64,000 nt of DNA from Frankineae bacterium MT45. GTDB taxonomy: Bacteria > Actinomycetota > Actinomycetes > Mycobacteriales > Jatrophihabitantaceae. The DNA lies in assembly GCA_900100325.1 (NCBI GenBank), contig LT629697.1, positions 868,001 through 932,000 on the forward strand, given 5' to 3'. Under the pieces are notes generated by a model. It was not told where the DNA came from and ran no database searches. It saw only the letters and a list, made by a program, of their open reading frames with translations. Position numbers and translations under genes: made by a program. This document shows, piece after piece, positions 32,975 through 42,226 of the stretch (position 1 is the stretch's first letter; each line of letters begins with the position of its first letter).

Positions 32975-35221
32975 TCAGACCGGTACCGGCTCCTTCTCGG
33001 TGTCACTGGGCTCCTCGTCCGGCGGCTCGACCGAGAGCTGCGGTACGACACGATCCAGCCACTTCGGGAAGTACCAGTTCGCCCGTCCGAACATGTGCAT
33101 CAGCGACGGCACGAGCACCGTGCGGAGCACGAAGGCGTCCAGGAAGACTGCCGACGCCAGACCGAATCCGAAGAGCTTGATGATGCGCCCGTCACCGAGG
33201 ATGAAGCCGCCGAAGACCGCGATCATGATCAGTGCGGCCGCGGTGATGATGCCACCGGTCTCGGCCTGCCCGACGGTGATGGCGCGGCGGTTGTCCTTGG
33301 TGTGCACCCACTCCTCATGCATTCGGCTGACCAGGAACACCTGATAATCCATCGACAATCCGAAGAGGATGGCGAAGAACATCACCGGTAGGAAGGGTTC
33401 GATAGGTCCGCCCTTGCCCACGGCCAGAGCGTCGGAGAACCACCCCCACTGGAAGATCGCCACGACGATTCCGAAGGCCGCGGCAGCCGCCAACAGGTTC
33501 ATCGCGGCCGCCGTCAGCGGCACGACGAGGCTCCGGAACGCCACCATCAGCAGCAGGAAGGACAACCCGATAACCGCCGCGAAGAAGAGTGGCATCTTCG
33601 AGGCCAGTACCTTCGCGAAGTCCACGTAGATCGCGGTGATCCCGTAGACGTAGATATGGTTCTGAGTCCCCTCGTACAGCGGCGGGAGTATCTCGCTGCG
33701 CAGGTTCTTGACCAGATCGGTCGTCTTCAGGTCCTGCGGCGAGGTGGTCGTCTTGAACGAGATGAGCGCGACGTCCTTGCCCAGCGGGATCGTCTGGACG
33801 CTGTCCGGTGCGACCGTGGACTCCACCTTCAGCGTGGTCGTGATCTTGGCCAGGTAGGCCGGATCAGTCGCCTGCGGACCGGTGACCACGAGTTCCAGCA
33901 CCGAGTTGTAACCCGGGCCGAAGCCCTGCGCGATGAGGTCGTAGCCGACGCGGGTGGTCGAACCGGCCGGGTCGCTGCCCTGGTCGGAGTTGCCGAGCTG
34001 CATCGAGAAGAACGGGATGGCCAGCGCACCGATGAGGACGAAGGCGGCCAGCGCGAGCTTGAGCGGATTGCGCTCGACGAAGCCCGACCAGCGGTACCAG
34101 AAGCCCTCGTGCGGGCCCTCCTGGAACTGCCCGTCGCGGACTGCCGCCCGCGCCTTGCGGGGTAGCACCTTGAGCCCGAGGAAGCCGAGCAGGGCGGGCA
34201 GCAGGGTGAGCGAGGCGATCATCGTCAGCGCGACACCGATGGCGGTGGCCAGTGCGACGCCGTAGAGGAAGCTGACGCCGAGCAGCAGCAGGCCGAGAAT
34301 CGCGATGCAGACGGTCGTCCCGGCGAAGAGCACGGCCCGCCCCGAGGTGTTGATCGAGGCCGCGATCGAGTCTTCGACCGACATGCCCCGAGTCAGATTC
34401 CGTCGATGTCGGGTCACGATGAAGAGCGCGTAGTCGATGCCGACGCCCAGCACCATCAAGGTCTGAAGCTGGGTCGCGAAGTCGGCGACGGCCATCGAAT
34501 GGGTGAGGAGGCTGGTGATCGCCGTACCGCTACCGAGCGCGGCGACGGCGCTGGCCAGCGGCAGCACGGTGGCCCCGACGGTGCGGAAGACGATCGAGAG
34601 AATGATCAACGCGGCCGCGAAGCCAACGAGTTCTGGCAGGAAGCTGCTCTTGGCGAAGGAGAGGGCCTGGAAGGCGTTCCCAGTGAACTCGACCTGTAGC
34701 TGCGGGTTGCTGGTCTCCAGCTTGGAGAGTTCGTCGGCGAGGCTCTTGACCTTCTTCGGGTCCGGGTTCTGCGACGTCCAACTGATGTTGACCAGGCCGA
34801 TCGTGCCGTCCTGGCTGGTCAGCGCTGCCTCTTGGGCCTTGGCGGCGGCGCTGGGCGTCTGGGTGGCACCGGCCGGAGCGGTGCAGTCGATCGTGCCGAA
34901 GGGCGAGACGATGGTCGAGACGCCGTAGTCCTCGGTGCAGAGCTTCTGCAGGGCCGGCTGCACCTGGGAGTCGAAGTCGGCCACCTTGCCGCTCTTGGCG
35001 TGGAGCACGACGGTGCCGGTGGCGCCGTTCTGGGCACCCAGCTTGGCCTTGGCCAGCAGGTTGGAGACGGTGGCCGTCTCGGTGTGGGGGAGTTTGAAGT
35101 CGTTCTTGAAGTCAGAGCCGCCGGCGGCCGAGGCAAGCGCCTGCAGCACCACGATGAGTCCGACCCAGCCGAGAACGATCCACCACCGCTTGCGTACCGC
35201 GAAACGGGCGAGCTTATCCAT
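32975..35221 (-). CDS. MMPL-family RND transporter
   Basis: A 748-residue membrane protein with 12 predicted helices in two halves: one N-terminal helix (RWWIVLGWVGLIVVLQALA), a periplasmic domain of about 140 residues, five helices, then the same arrangement again. The proton-relay type segment with GVGIDYALFIVTRHR in half one and FGLSMDYQVFLVSRMHEEW in half two is characteristic of MMPL/RND proteins. Such proteins export lipids or drugs. Substrate cannot be assigned. It is transcribed away from the XRE regulator 224 bases off. Confidence 0.9.
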   Translation of the reverse strand: MDKLARFAVRKRWWIVLGWVGLIVVLQALASAAGGSDFKNDFKLPHTETATVSNLLAKAKLGAQNGATGTVVLHAKSGKVADFDSQVQPALQKLCTEDYGVSTIVSPFGTIDCTAPAGATQTPSAAAKAQEAALTSQDGTIGLVNISWTSQNPDPKKVKSLADELSKLETSNPQLQVEFTGNAFQALSFAKSSFLPELVGFAAALIILSIVFRTVGATVLPLASAVAALGSGTAITSLLTHSMAVADFATQLQTLMVLGVGIDYALFIVTRHRRNLTRGMSVEDSIAASINTSGRAVLFAGTTVCIAILGLLLLGVSFLYGVALATAIGVALTMIASLTLLPALLGFLGLKVLPRKARAAVRDGQFQEGPHEGFWYRWSGFVERNPLKLALAAFVLIGALAIPFFSMQLGNSDQGSDPAGSTTRVGYDLIAQGFGPGYNSVLELVVTGPQATDPAYLAKITTTLKVESTVAPDSVQTIPLGKDVALISFKTTTSPQDLKTTDLVKNLRSEILPPLYEGTQNHIYVYGITAIYVDFAKVLASKMPLFFAAVIGLSFLLLMVAFRSLVVPLTAAAMNLLAAAAAFGIVVAIFQWGWFSDALAVGKGGPIEPFLPVMFFAILFGLSMDYQVFLVSRMHEEWVHTKDNRRAITVGQAETGGIITAAALIMIAVFGGFILGDGRIIKLFGFGLASAVFLDAFVLRTVLVPSLMHMFGRANWYFPKWLDRVVPQLSVEPPDEEPSDTEKEPVPV

Positions 35222-35409
35222 CTGTTTTTCTCCGAGATTCTTTGGGCGTTCGCTGCAACTGGAGGTGTAGCAGGGTGGGACTGGCGGCGCGGATGAAGCC
35301 TCTCCCCGGTGTGTTTCGCCGCTTTCATTATTCTCAGCGATCCATCAGGACCGCACCCTATTTTTACGCTGTCCGTAACTGGCTGTGAGCAACGACCCTA
35401 TCGCACCGC

Positions 35410-35445
35410 TTGCAAGAGTTAGCACCCTGCAAGCACAATGGGGTC
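35410..35445 (+). promoter_or_regulatory. Promoter of the XRE regulator (leaderless type)
   Basis: TTGCAA (35410-35415), an 18-base spacer and CACAAT (35434-35439) fit a housekeeping promoter; the ATG begins six bases after the minus-10 box, so the mRNA probably lacks a leader. TGCAAG is repeated at 35411 and 35428, which might be an operator. Confidence 0.5.
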
Positions 35446-35913
35446 ATGAACGTTGATGGGCTGCGCGAGCAGGCGAAGCGAGGAGTCGCCATTGGTGACT
35501 TCATTCGCGAGCAGCGCGAGCTGGCTCAGGTCTCGATGCGCCAGCTGGCGCGCCTGACCGGTGTCTCGAACCCGTACCTCTCCCAGATCGAGCGGGGCCT
35601 GCGCAAACCGAGCGCGGAGATCCTGCAGCAGATCGCCAAGGGCCTGCGGATTTCGGCCGAGCAGCTCTACGTTCGGGCCGGGATTCTCGAGGCCCGCTTC
35701 GGCGACCCGGAGATCATCGCCGCACTGCTCGCCGATGAGGGTCTGACCGAACGTCAGAAGCAGGTGCTCGTCGAGATCTACGAATCATTCCGACGCGAGA
35801 ACGCCGCCCATCTTTCGGAGGCGGCTGCGTCCGAGGCGCCTGCTGCCTCCGACGAGTCTTCGTTCGAAGAGCCCGATCAGTCCGACAGCGCGACCGAACA
35901 GGTCAGCGCATAA
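35446..35913 (+). CDS. XRE-family transcriptional regulator
   Basis: A 155-residue protein with an HTH_3 domain (residues 17-75: IGDFIREQRELAQVSMRQLA, GVSNPYLSQIERGLRKPSAE) and an acidic Ser/Glu-rich C-terminal tail. It resembles Rv0474, located upstream of hbhA in mycobacteria. Here too it precedes an HbhA-like gene by 43 bases. ATG 35446 follows a promoter at leaderless spacing; the frame is open from 35410. Control of the hbhA-like gene is an inference from position. Confidence 0.87.
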   Translation: MNVDGLREQAKRGVAIGDFIREQRELAQVSMRQLARLTGVSNPYLSQIERGLRKPSAEILQQIAKGLRISAEQLYVRAGILEARFGDPEIIAALLADEGLTERQKQVLVEIYESFRRENAAHLSEAAASEAPAASDESSFEEPDQSDSATEQVSA

Positions 35914-35956
35914 CCACGCACGTCCAGACCAGCCACACCGAAATTGAGGAGATCAC

Positions 35957-36913
35957 ATGTCCATCGCCACCGATCTGAAGGCCTACGCCGACGCCGCCGC
36001 ACAGACGGCCAAGACCTACGCCGACGCCGCGACGCAGACCGCCAAGACCTACGCGGACTCGGCCACGGCCACCGCGAAGACCTACGCCGGTTCGGCCACC
36101 CAGACCGCGCAGAGCACGCAGGCCCGGATCGCCGGCGCCGCCGGCAAGGCGCAGGGTGAGGCCCTCGGTTACGTGGGGAAGGCCAACGGAGCCCTCGCCG
36201 ACGCCCGCACCAAGGGCGAGTCGCTCATCGCCGCCACCCCGCTGCCCGGCGTCGTCTCGACCGCCTCCACCACCGTCGAGCCCTACGTCGGTCAGGCGAA
36301 GGAGCAGGCTAAGGCGCTCGCCGCGACGGCCACCGGCACGGTTGAGCCGTACGTCGGCCAGGCGAAGGAGCAGGCCAAGGCCCTGGCCAGCACCGCCTCC
36401 ACCACCGCTGAGCCCTACGTCGGGCAGGCCAAGGCGCTCGCCGCCACCGCCTCGGCCACGGTAGAGCCCTACGTCGATCAGGTGAAGGCCTTCGGCAGCG
36501 CCTTCACCGGCAAGATCAGCGCCCAGGCCGAGAAGCTCCTCGCCGAGGCCCAGCAGGACCCGCGCGTCGCGAAGCTGCTGGTCACCGGCCAGGCGCTGGC
36601 GGCGAATGTCATCGGAACGGTGACGGAGAAGGTCATCACGCCCGTCCTCTCCTTCACCGGTCGCAGTGACGACCTCGTGCCGCCGGTCTCCCCGGTGAAG
36701 GCCGTCCCGACGAAGGTGGCGCCGGCCAAGACCGCGACCCCGACGACGGAGGCCAAGGCCAGCACGACGAAGGCCACCCCGGCGAAGAAGAGCGCGCCGG
36801 CCAAGACGGCGGCGAAGGCGACGCCGAAGGCCACGGCCAAGGTCGCCCCGGCCAAGAAGGCTCCGGCCAAGAAGGCCGCCGTGAAGGCGGTTCCGTCCAC
36901 TCCGGAGAGCTGA
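35957..36913 (+). CDS. HbhA-like Lys/Ala-rich surface protein
   Basis: A 318-residue protein without signal peptide. Residues 1-60 repeat a TAKTYAD(A/S)A unit; residues 95-180 repeat VEPYVGQAKEQAKALAATA about four times, giving an amphipathic coiled-coil-like array; a conserved middle part follows. The last 75 residues are a Lys/Ala/Pro tail (PAKKAPAKKAAVKAV type) like the heparin-binding tail of mycobacterial HbhA. It sits between the XRE regulator and DUF2516 as hbhA does in mycobacteria. Adhesion to sulfated sugars is known for HbhA; here it is inferred. Confidence 0.75.
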   Translation: MSIATDLKAYADAAAQTAKTYADAATQTAKTYADSATATAKTYAGSATQTAQSTQARIAGAAGKAQGEALGYVGKANGALADARTKGESLIAATPLPGVVSTASTTVEPYVGQAKEQAKALAATATGTVEPYVGQAKEQAKALASTASTTAEPYVGQAKALAATASATVEPYVDQVKAFGSAFTGKISAQAEKLLAEAQQDPRVAKLLVTGQALAANVIGTVTEKVITPVLSFTGRSDDLVPPVSPVKAVPTKVAPAKTATPTTEAKASTTKATPAKKSAPAKTAAKATPKATAKVAPAKKAPAKKAAVKAVPSTPES

Positions 36914-36940
36914 GCCTGAACCGCTCCACTGCTTCTCTGA

Positions 36941-36980
36941 CTGCCCCGCACGGTGCCTACGCCGTGCGGGGCAGCTCTTT
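36941..36980 (+). terminator. Intrinsic terminator after hbhA-like gene
   Basis: CTGCCCCGCACGG (36941-36953) pairs with CCGTGCGGGGCAG (36962-36974), a perfect 13-bp stem with an 8-base loop, followed by CTCTTT. It ends the hbhA-like transcript 18 bases before the DUF2516 start. Confidence 0.8.
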
Positions 36981-36997
36981 GTCGCTACGCTGGAGCG

Positions 36998-37294
36998 ATG
37001 CTGATCGTGTACAACATCCAGCTCTGGCTTGACCGTGTCCTGTGGATCGGTCTTCTCGCGCTGCAGGCGTGGGCCATTGCTGACTGTGCCAGCCGCAAGG
37101 CCGCGGCCTTCCCGGCGGTTGATCGGCTCACCAAGCCCAGCTGGCTGGCGATCCTCATCGTGGCGGCGGCGCTCACGGTGCTCGTCGGCTCGGCGGTCAA
37201 CATCATCGCGATGATCGCGGCGGTGGCCGCGTCGGTATATCTGGCCGATGTCCGTCCGGCGATCAAGGAGATAACCGGCGGGAAGCGCTGGTAG
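36998..37294 (+). CDS. DUF2516 family membrane protein
   Basis: A 98-residue protein with three hydrophobic helices (NIQLWLDRVLWIGLLALQAW, LAILIVAAALTVLVGSAVNI, IAMIAAVAASVYLADV) and a short basic C-terminus. It matches DUF2516 (Rv0476), whose gene follows hbhA in mycobacteria. ATG 36998 is chosen; the open frame goes to 36953 inside the terminator. Function unknown. It converges on the recQ gene. Confidence 0.82.
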   Translation: MLIVYNIQLWLDRVLWIGLLALQAWAIADCASRKAAAFPAVDRLTKPSWLAILIVAAALTVLVGSAVNIIAMIAAVAASVYLADVRPAIKEITGGKRW

Positions 37295-37343
37295 CGGCCC
37301 AGCCAACTGTGCTGAGCGGCCGCTCCTGCTGTGTCGCTCTCCG

Positions 37344-39488
37344 CTAGCTGACACTCCCGAGCACGAGCGGGTAGATCGAGCCGGCTCCGGCCTGGCGCAG
37401 CAGCCGGGTGACGACGGTGATCGTCCACCCGGTGTCGGTGAAGTCATCTACGAGTAGCAGCGGAGCTCCGGCCAGTGCCCCGCCGAGTTGCTCCCGTGTC
37501 TCTTCGCTCAGCTGGTAGGCACCGTAGACCGCGCGAAGACGCTGGGCGCTGTTCGAGCGTCCGGCCGAGGATTCGCCGACGTGGGCAACCGCCCCCAGCG
37601 GGGTCAGCCGTCCGATCGTGGCCAGCTTGCCGGCCAGGTCGGCGATGAGGTCGTGACGGCGGTGCGAGTCGATGTAGACGACGCCCTGCGGCCGCTCGGA
37701 CCACTCCCAGGCCGAGAGGACGCGCACGCAGGAACTCACCAGGTCAGCCGGAACCTCCGTCGCGACGCCTGATGAGTCGGCTGATTGGTCGCGCAGCAGC
37801 GTCCGGACGCGCTGCCCCAGCCCGAGATCGGTGAAGCGCGCGACGGCGCGCCCGGTCTCGCTGACTTCTGTGCTCGGGATCTTGCCCTTCAAATCGACTC
37901 CGAGCGTCGGCATCGCTGAGGGCCACATGCGCCGTGGTTCGAGCGGCACCCCGGGTCGCAGCAGCGTCTCGTTGGCCCGCTCTGCGCCCTCCTCGCTCAC
38001 CTCGGTCGAGAGGGCGAGCCCGCCGCAGTTGTCGCAGCGTCCGCAGCGGGTTGCGGCCTCGTCATCGAGTTGGTGGCGCAGGAACTGCAGGCGGCAGTCG
38101 GCCGTCGCGATGTAGTCGAGCATGGCCTGCTGCTCGTTGCGGCGCACCGCGCTCACCTTGGCGTAGCGCTCCTCGTCGTAGCTCCAAGCCTGACCGGTGG
38201 CGCTCCAGCCGCCCTTGATCCGCCGCACGGCGCCGTCGACATCGAGGACCTTCAGCATCGTCTCCAGCCGCGAGCGGGCCAGGTCGACCCGGGTCTCCAG
38301 CGCGGCGGTACTCATCGCGCCGCCGTGGTCGGCCAGCGTGTCGAGGACCGTGCGCACCTGCTCCTCGCGCGGAAAGCCGACCGACGCGAAGTACTCCCAG
38401 ATGGCGCGGTCCTCGCTCCCCGGGAGCAGGATCACCTGGGCATTGTCGACGCCGCGCCCGGCTCGGCCGACCTGCTGGTAGTAGGCGATCGGAGAATTGG
38501 GCGCGCCGAAGTGGATGACGAAGCCGAGGTCAGGCTTGTCGAAGCCCATGCCGAGCGCCGAGGTTGCGACGAGGGCCTTTACGCGGTTGCCGATCAGGTT
38601 CTCCTCGGCCTCCAGGCGCTCGCCCGGCTCGGTCTTGCCGGAGTAGGCGGCGACGGCGAAGCCGCGTTCTCGCAGGTAGTCGGCCACCTCCTCGGTGCCG
38701 GCGACGGTGAGCGTGTAGATGATGCCCGACCCCGGGAGCTCGTCCAGGTGCTCGGCGAGCCAGGCCAGCCGGTGCGGGGTCGAGGGGAGCTGGAGAACCC
38801 CGAGATGCAGGGACTCTCGGTCGAGGCTGCCCCGCAGGACGAGCACATCCGGGGTCTCTTCGCCCAGGCCGAGGACGTCGGCGATGTCGGCGACGACCCG
38901 GGAATTCGCGGTGGCCGTGGTGGCGAGCACCGGGATGGCCGGTGGCAGTTCGGGGAGCAGGGTGCGCAGCCGCCGGAAGTCAGGACGGAAGTCGTGCCCC
39001 CAGTCACTGATGCAGTGCGCCTCGTCCACCACCAGCAGGCCGCAGGAGGCGGCCAGTTGTGGCATCACGTTGTCCCGGAAATCCGGGTTGTTGAGACGTT
39101 CGGGGGAGAGCAGTAGGACGTCCACCTCGCCCCGGCGGACGGCCTCGTAGGTCGCCTCCCACTCCTCGAGGTTGGTCGAGTTGATGGTGGCGGCCCGGAT
39201 GCCGGCTCGCTCGGCAGCGGCAATCTGGTTGCGCATCAGGGCGAGCAGCGGCGAGACGATCACCGTCGGCCCGGCGCCTTCGGAGCGGAGCAGTGCGGTG
39301 GCGACGAAGTAGACGGCCGACTTACCCCAGCCGGTGCGCTGCACGACGAGGGCCCGCCGGTGGTGCAGCACCAACGCCTCGATGGCCGTCCACTGGTCGT
39401 CGCGCAGGACCGCCGACTCCCCGGCGAGCGCGCGCAGCACTTCCTCGGCGCGCTGGCGGAGGGTCGCTTCGGTCGTGCTGATCGTCAT
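37344..39488 (-). CDS. recQ: RecQ-family DNA helicase with C-terminal phosphoribosyltransferase-like domain
   Basis: A 714-residue protein. Helicase motifs: QRTGWGKSA (Walker A), VVDEAHCISDWGHDFRP (DEAH), helicase C with HFGAPNSPIAYYQQVGRAGR, and a zinc cluster CRLQF then CGRCDNCGG. After about residue 560 comes a region with QRLRAVYGAYQL and LLLVDDFTDTGWTITV, the PRPP-binding pattern of phosphoribosyltransferases such as ComF. RecQ unwinds DNA in recombination; the extra domain could bind a nucleotide or ssDNA. An unrelated HRDC domain is absent. The ATG follows GGGAG closely. Confidence 0.88.
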   Translation of the reverse strand: MTISTTEATLRQRAEEVLRALAGESAVLRDDQWTAIEALVLHHRRALVVQRTGWGKSAVYFVATALLRSEGAGPTVIVSPLLALMRNQIAAAERAGIRAATINSTNLEEWEATYEAVRRGEVDVLLLSPERLNNPDFRDNVMPQLAASCGLLVVDEAHCISDWGHDFRPDFRRLRTLLPELPPAIPVLATTATANSRVVADIADVLGLGEETPDVLVLRGSLDRESLHLGVLQLPSTPHRLAWLAEHLDELPGSGIIYTLTVAGTEEVADYLRERGFAVAAYSGKTEPGERLEAEENLIGNRVKALVATSALGMGFDKPDLGFVIHFGAPNSPIAYYQQVGRAGRGVDNAQVILLPGSEDRAIWEYFASVGFPREEQVRTVLDTLADHGGAMSTAALETRVDLARSRLETMLKVLDVDGAVRRIKGGWSATGQAWSYDEERYAKVSAVRRNEQQAMLDYIATADCRLQFLRHQLDDEAATRCGRCDNCGGLALSTEVSEEGAERANETLLRPGVPLEPRRMWPSAMPTLGVDLKGKIPSTEVSETGRAVARFTDLGLGQRVRTLLRDQSADSSGVATEVPADLVSSCVRVLSAWEWSERPQGVVYIDSHRRHDLIADLAGKLATIGRLTPLGAVAHVGESSAGRSNSAQRLRAVYGAYQLSEETREQLGGALAGAPLLLVDDFTDTGWTITVVTRLLRQAGAGSIYPLVLGSVS

Positions 39489-39561
39489 GCTCCCTGTCTA
39501 GCAGGACCGACTGACAGTTAGCCGATGACGTCGGCGGCGGCGTCGCGAACTCAGACGACGA

Positions 39562-40788
39562 CTACGAGGCTCTCGTGGGTGTGAAGAACAACAGCTCGTA
39601 GTCATTGCCGGTCAGGTGCACGAGCTGGGTGTATTGCCCAGCGATTGCGCTGGAGCCGTCGGCCGGATGGGGTCCCTTCTGAAACTGGGTCAGGAGAGCG
39701 TCGACCGGGCAGCTCTCACCGTATCCGGGATGATCGCAGCTCGCGATCTTCGTCAGACGCGGCGGGCTCCAAAAAGTCACCAGATAGTCGTAGGTCTGTG
39801 GATTGGCATTGAGCAGAGTCCCGTCGGGCGCCCACACGATGCGGTCGATGATGACGTGGTAACCGTCCGATTTCTTCGATACACCGCGCAGGATGCCTTC
39901 GTCGAAGGTCCGGTGCGCATCGATGACCGTCGGCAGCACCGCCGTGCGGAGGATCGTCGAAACCTGGGCCGTGGTGCTTCGATCCGTGATGGGGTGCCAG
40001 AACATCACCTCCGGATCGGACATCGTCGTCCACATCTCCGAGCTCGTACCCGTGCACTGATTGAGGAAGCGGCGATACTCCGCAGGGCGTCCTTGGACCG
40101 GGGCGTTTGAGATCGATGTGGTGGAGATTTTCCTTGCGCAGGCATCCCTCGCGACTGGTCGGGGAAGGTCCGGCACCGCATACGCCGACGCCATGCTGAC
40201 GGTCAGCAGGCAATTTTCCGGATTGTTGTTGAAGTCATCGGACCCGGCGACCAGGCACCTGCTAGCTGGCTCCTCGCAGCAAGCCTTCGGTTGGGTCTTC
40301 GACAGGTGCCAACTGGTCGGGACCATGAGCGTCACTGAACCGGGATTGCCCACCTGAATCGTCATCTCCTTGAGGGCGACGGCCGGGGTTGCCTGTGGCG
40401 TAGCCCGCGGGGGCGCGGCGATCGACGCACCAGAACTCGGTGCTGCTCGTGTCGGGGACGCGGAAGCGGTGGGCGTCGGTACGTCCTGGCGAGTGGTGGG
40501 TGGCGCAACCGGAAGCGAGTGGTCGCTGTGGTGGATACTCAACGTGGCGGCGAGGATGACCGCGATCAGCACCACGGCCGCGGCCGCCAGGAGCGGGCCG
40601 CCCCAGTGGTTCAGCCCGATCCGTCCACCTCGCCGGGTGCGATAGGTCTCCGTCGCCGGCTTGGTGGCCATAGCGGCGGCGACTATCCGGCTGGCCAGCG
40701 CGTCGTCGTCGGTTCGCGCGGCTTGGTCTGCCGCTGCGTCCTTAAGTAGTTGGCGCACTTCAGTGTCGAAATCATTCAGTCCGGTCAT
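39562..40788 (-). CDS. Membrane protein paired with ECF sigma factor (putative anti-sigma)
   Basis: A 408-residue protein: cytoplasmic N-terminus (1-55), one membrane helix (LLAAAAVVLIAVILAATLSI), a Pro/Ser/Thr-rich linker and a large extracytoplasmic part with several cysteines (KACCEEPASRCLV, ENCLL). Its ATG overlaps the sigma factor stop codon by one base. The N-terminal layout suits an anti-sigma factor, but a zinc-type HXXXCXXC motif is not seen. It might therefore be a target or sensor. The extracellular part is unrecognised. Confidence 0.75.
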   Translation of the reverse strand: MTGLNDFDTEVRQLLKDAAADQAARTDDDALASRIVAAAMATKPATETYRTRRGGRIGLNHWGGPLLAAAAVVLIAVILAATLSIHHSDHSLPVAPPTTRQDVPTPTASASPTRAAPSSGASIAAPPRATPQATPAVALKEMTIQVGNPGSVTLMVPTSWHLSKTQPKACCEEPASRCLVAGSDDFNNNPENCLLTVSMASAYAVPDLPRPVARDACARKISTTSISNAPVQGRPAEYRRFLNQCTGTSSEMWTTMSDPEVMFWHPITDRSTTAQVSTILRTAVLPTVIDAHRTFDEGILRGVSKKSDGYHVIIDRIVWAPDGTLLNANPQTYDYLVTFWSPPRLTKIASCDHPGYGESCPVDALLTQFQKGPHPADGSSAIAGQYTQLVHLTGNDYELLFFTPTRAS

Positions 40789-41300
40789 CAGTGATCCTCC
40801 GTTCCGGTGGCGGCCAGGTCGCGTTGACTGACCGCGCGCATCGCTGCCATCCCCCGGCTGATCAGGCTTCTCACGGTCGCGACCCGGCAGTCGAGAGCAG
40901 CCGCGATCTGCTCGTCGGTGAGGTCGTTGAAGTTGCGGAGCACGATTGCCGTGCGCTGACGGTCCGGAATGGTGCCCAGCAGTTGGAACACAGCGCTGCG
41001 GGCAGCGATCCGATCTCCGGGATCCTCCCCGGCAGGACGATCCGGCACGTCCCACACGCTGAGGTCACGGGCCGACCGGGAGCGTCGAGTGCTCAGAAAT
41101 CGGTTGGTCATAGCCCGCCGGACGTAGGCGATGGGCTCATCGGCTGAGCGCACCCGATTCCAGTTACCGAAGAGGTTCACGAACGTCTCCTGCAGCAGAT
41201 CCTCAGCCGCGTAAGCGCTGCCGGTGAGCAGGAGCGCGGTCCGGTTCAGCGGGCCGGCGTGGGCGCGTACGAACGCCTCGAAGTGTTCCTCATCGGTCAT
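40788..41300 (-). CDS. ECF RNA polymerase sigma factor, SigE-like
   Basis: A 170-residue sigma-70 family factor. Region 2 (EAFVRAHAGPLNRTALLLTG, then AEDLLQETFVNLFGNWNRV) and region 4 (IPDRQRTAIVLRNFNDLTDE, QIAAALDCRVATVRSLISRG) are complete. ATG 41300 has GGAGGG six bases upstream; the long frame to 42164 overlaps another gene and is not coding there. It directs RNA polymerase to specific promoters, probably under control of the downstream membrane protein with which it is translationally coupled. Confidence 0.88.
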   Translation of the reverse strand: MTDEEHFEAFVRAHAGPLNRTALLLTGSAYAAEDLLQETFVNLFGNWNRVRSADEPIAYVRRAMTNRFLSTRRSRSARDLSVWDVPDRPAGEDPGDRIAARSAVFQLLGTIPDRQRTAIVLRNFNDLTDEQIAAALDCRVATVRSLISRGMAAMRAVSQRDLAATGTEDH

Positions 41301-41396
41301 GTTGTTCCCTCCATACCAACCTGACGCGGCGGATGCCGGTTTTGTGGCAGCCGCCGGAGTGAATCTTCTGTCATAGGGGGATGGGAGGGTGAACGG

Positions 41397-42215
41397 GTGA
41401 TGGATGTGGTGGTGGGCACCGGTGGTTGCCTGACCGACGTCGAGTTCGATCGGCACCTGCGCCCGAGCGAGGATCAGCTGCTGCTGGACCTGACGCGGGC
41501 GCACTTCGTCGACCCGTTTGGGCTGGTCTCGCTGGCTGCCCTCACCGAACGCGCCGTGCGCACCGGCCTTGACGTCGAGTTCCGGGCGCCGCTTGACCTG
41601 AACTGCGCCAACTACCTGCATCGGATGGGAGTGGCTGATCTCTTCGACGAGTTTGGGATCGCCCACGCACTGCCGGCCGTGCGGCGCAACGATCTCGGTG
41701 ATCGTCTCTTCGAACTGCGGCGCTTCGGCACCGACGCGGAGGCGGCCGACCGGTTGGCCGAGCAGGTCTTCCGCATCTTCGCCACCGACGAGCCGGCGAC
41801 GGCCCGCGAGCTCTATAACTCCGTCTCCGAACTGGCCAACAATGTGCTCGAACACAGCGGGGAGTCCGGCGGGTACCTCGCGCTGCAGCAGTTCGAGCGC
41901 TCGGCCGAGGTGATCTTCGCCGTCGCCGACTGTGGCTGCGGGCTGCGGGAGGCGCTGCAGCGCGCCACCAGCGTTCGTGACGACGGGCATGCCATCGCGC
42001 TCGCCGTTCGCCGGCACGTGACGTCGACCGGTGAATGGGGTCGTGGCGTCGGATTGAACGGGCTGGTGCGCCGCACCCATCGGGGCGGTCGTCTGCAGCT
42101 GTGGAGCGGCTGGGCCAGCGGTGCGTTCCGCGGTGGGCGCATCGTGCCACGCCTGCAGCGGCACGTCGCTTCATTTCACGGAACCGCCGTGCAGGCTAGA
42201 ATAGCCAGAGAGTAG
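41397..42215 (+). CDS. STAS-like and histidine-kinase-like ATPase protein
   Basis: A 272-residue protein with a STAS-like N-terminal part (residues 1-85, LLLDLTRAHFVDPFGLVSLA) and a GHKL-type ATPase domain: N box ELYNSVSELANNVLEHSG, G1 box ADCGCGLREAL, G2 box GEWGRGVGLNGL. No phosphoacceptor histidine is seen, as in anti-sigma kinases of the RsbW/RsbT class. GTG 41397 or ATG 41400 with GGAGGG upstream. It is followed after 11 bases by a small STAS-like protein, implying a partner-switching pair. Confidence 0.75.
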   Translation: MMDVVVGTGGCLTDVEFDRHLRPSEDQLLLDLTRAHFVDPFGLVSLAALTERAVRTGLDVEFRAPLDLNCANYLHRMGVADLFDEFGIAHALPAVRRNDLGDRLFELRRFGTDAEAADRLAEQVFRIFATDEPATARELYNSVSELANNVLEHSGESGGYLALQQFERSAEVIFAVADCGCGLREALQRATSVRDDGHAIALAVRRHVTSTGEWGRGVGLNGLVRRTHRGGRLQLWSGWASGAFRGGRIVPRLQRHVASFHGTAVQARIARE

Positions 42216-42226
42216 GGGGTTTGATC

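Noticed and set aside
36921-36997. An earlier DUF2516 start at 36953
   Set aside because: It lies within the terminator stem; the family begins at the ATG at 36998.
40788-42164. A 458-residue sigma factor fusion
   Set aside because: The frame upstream of 41300 overlaps the ATPase gene antisense; the strong ribosome site at 41300 defines the true start.
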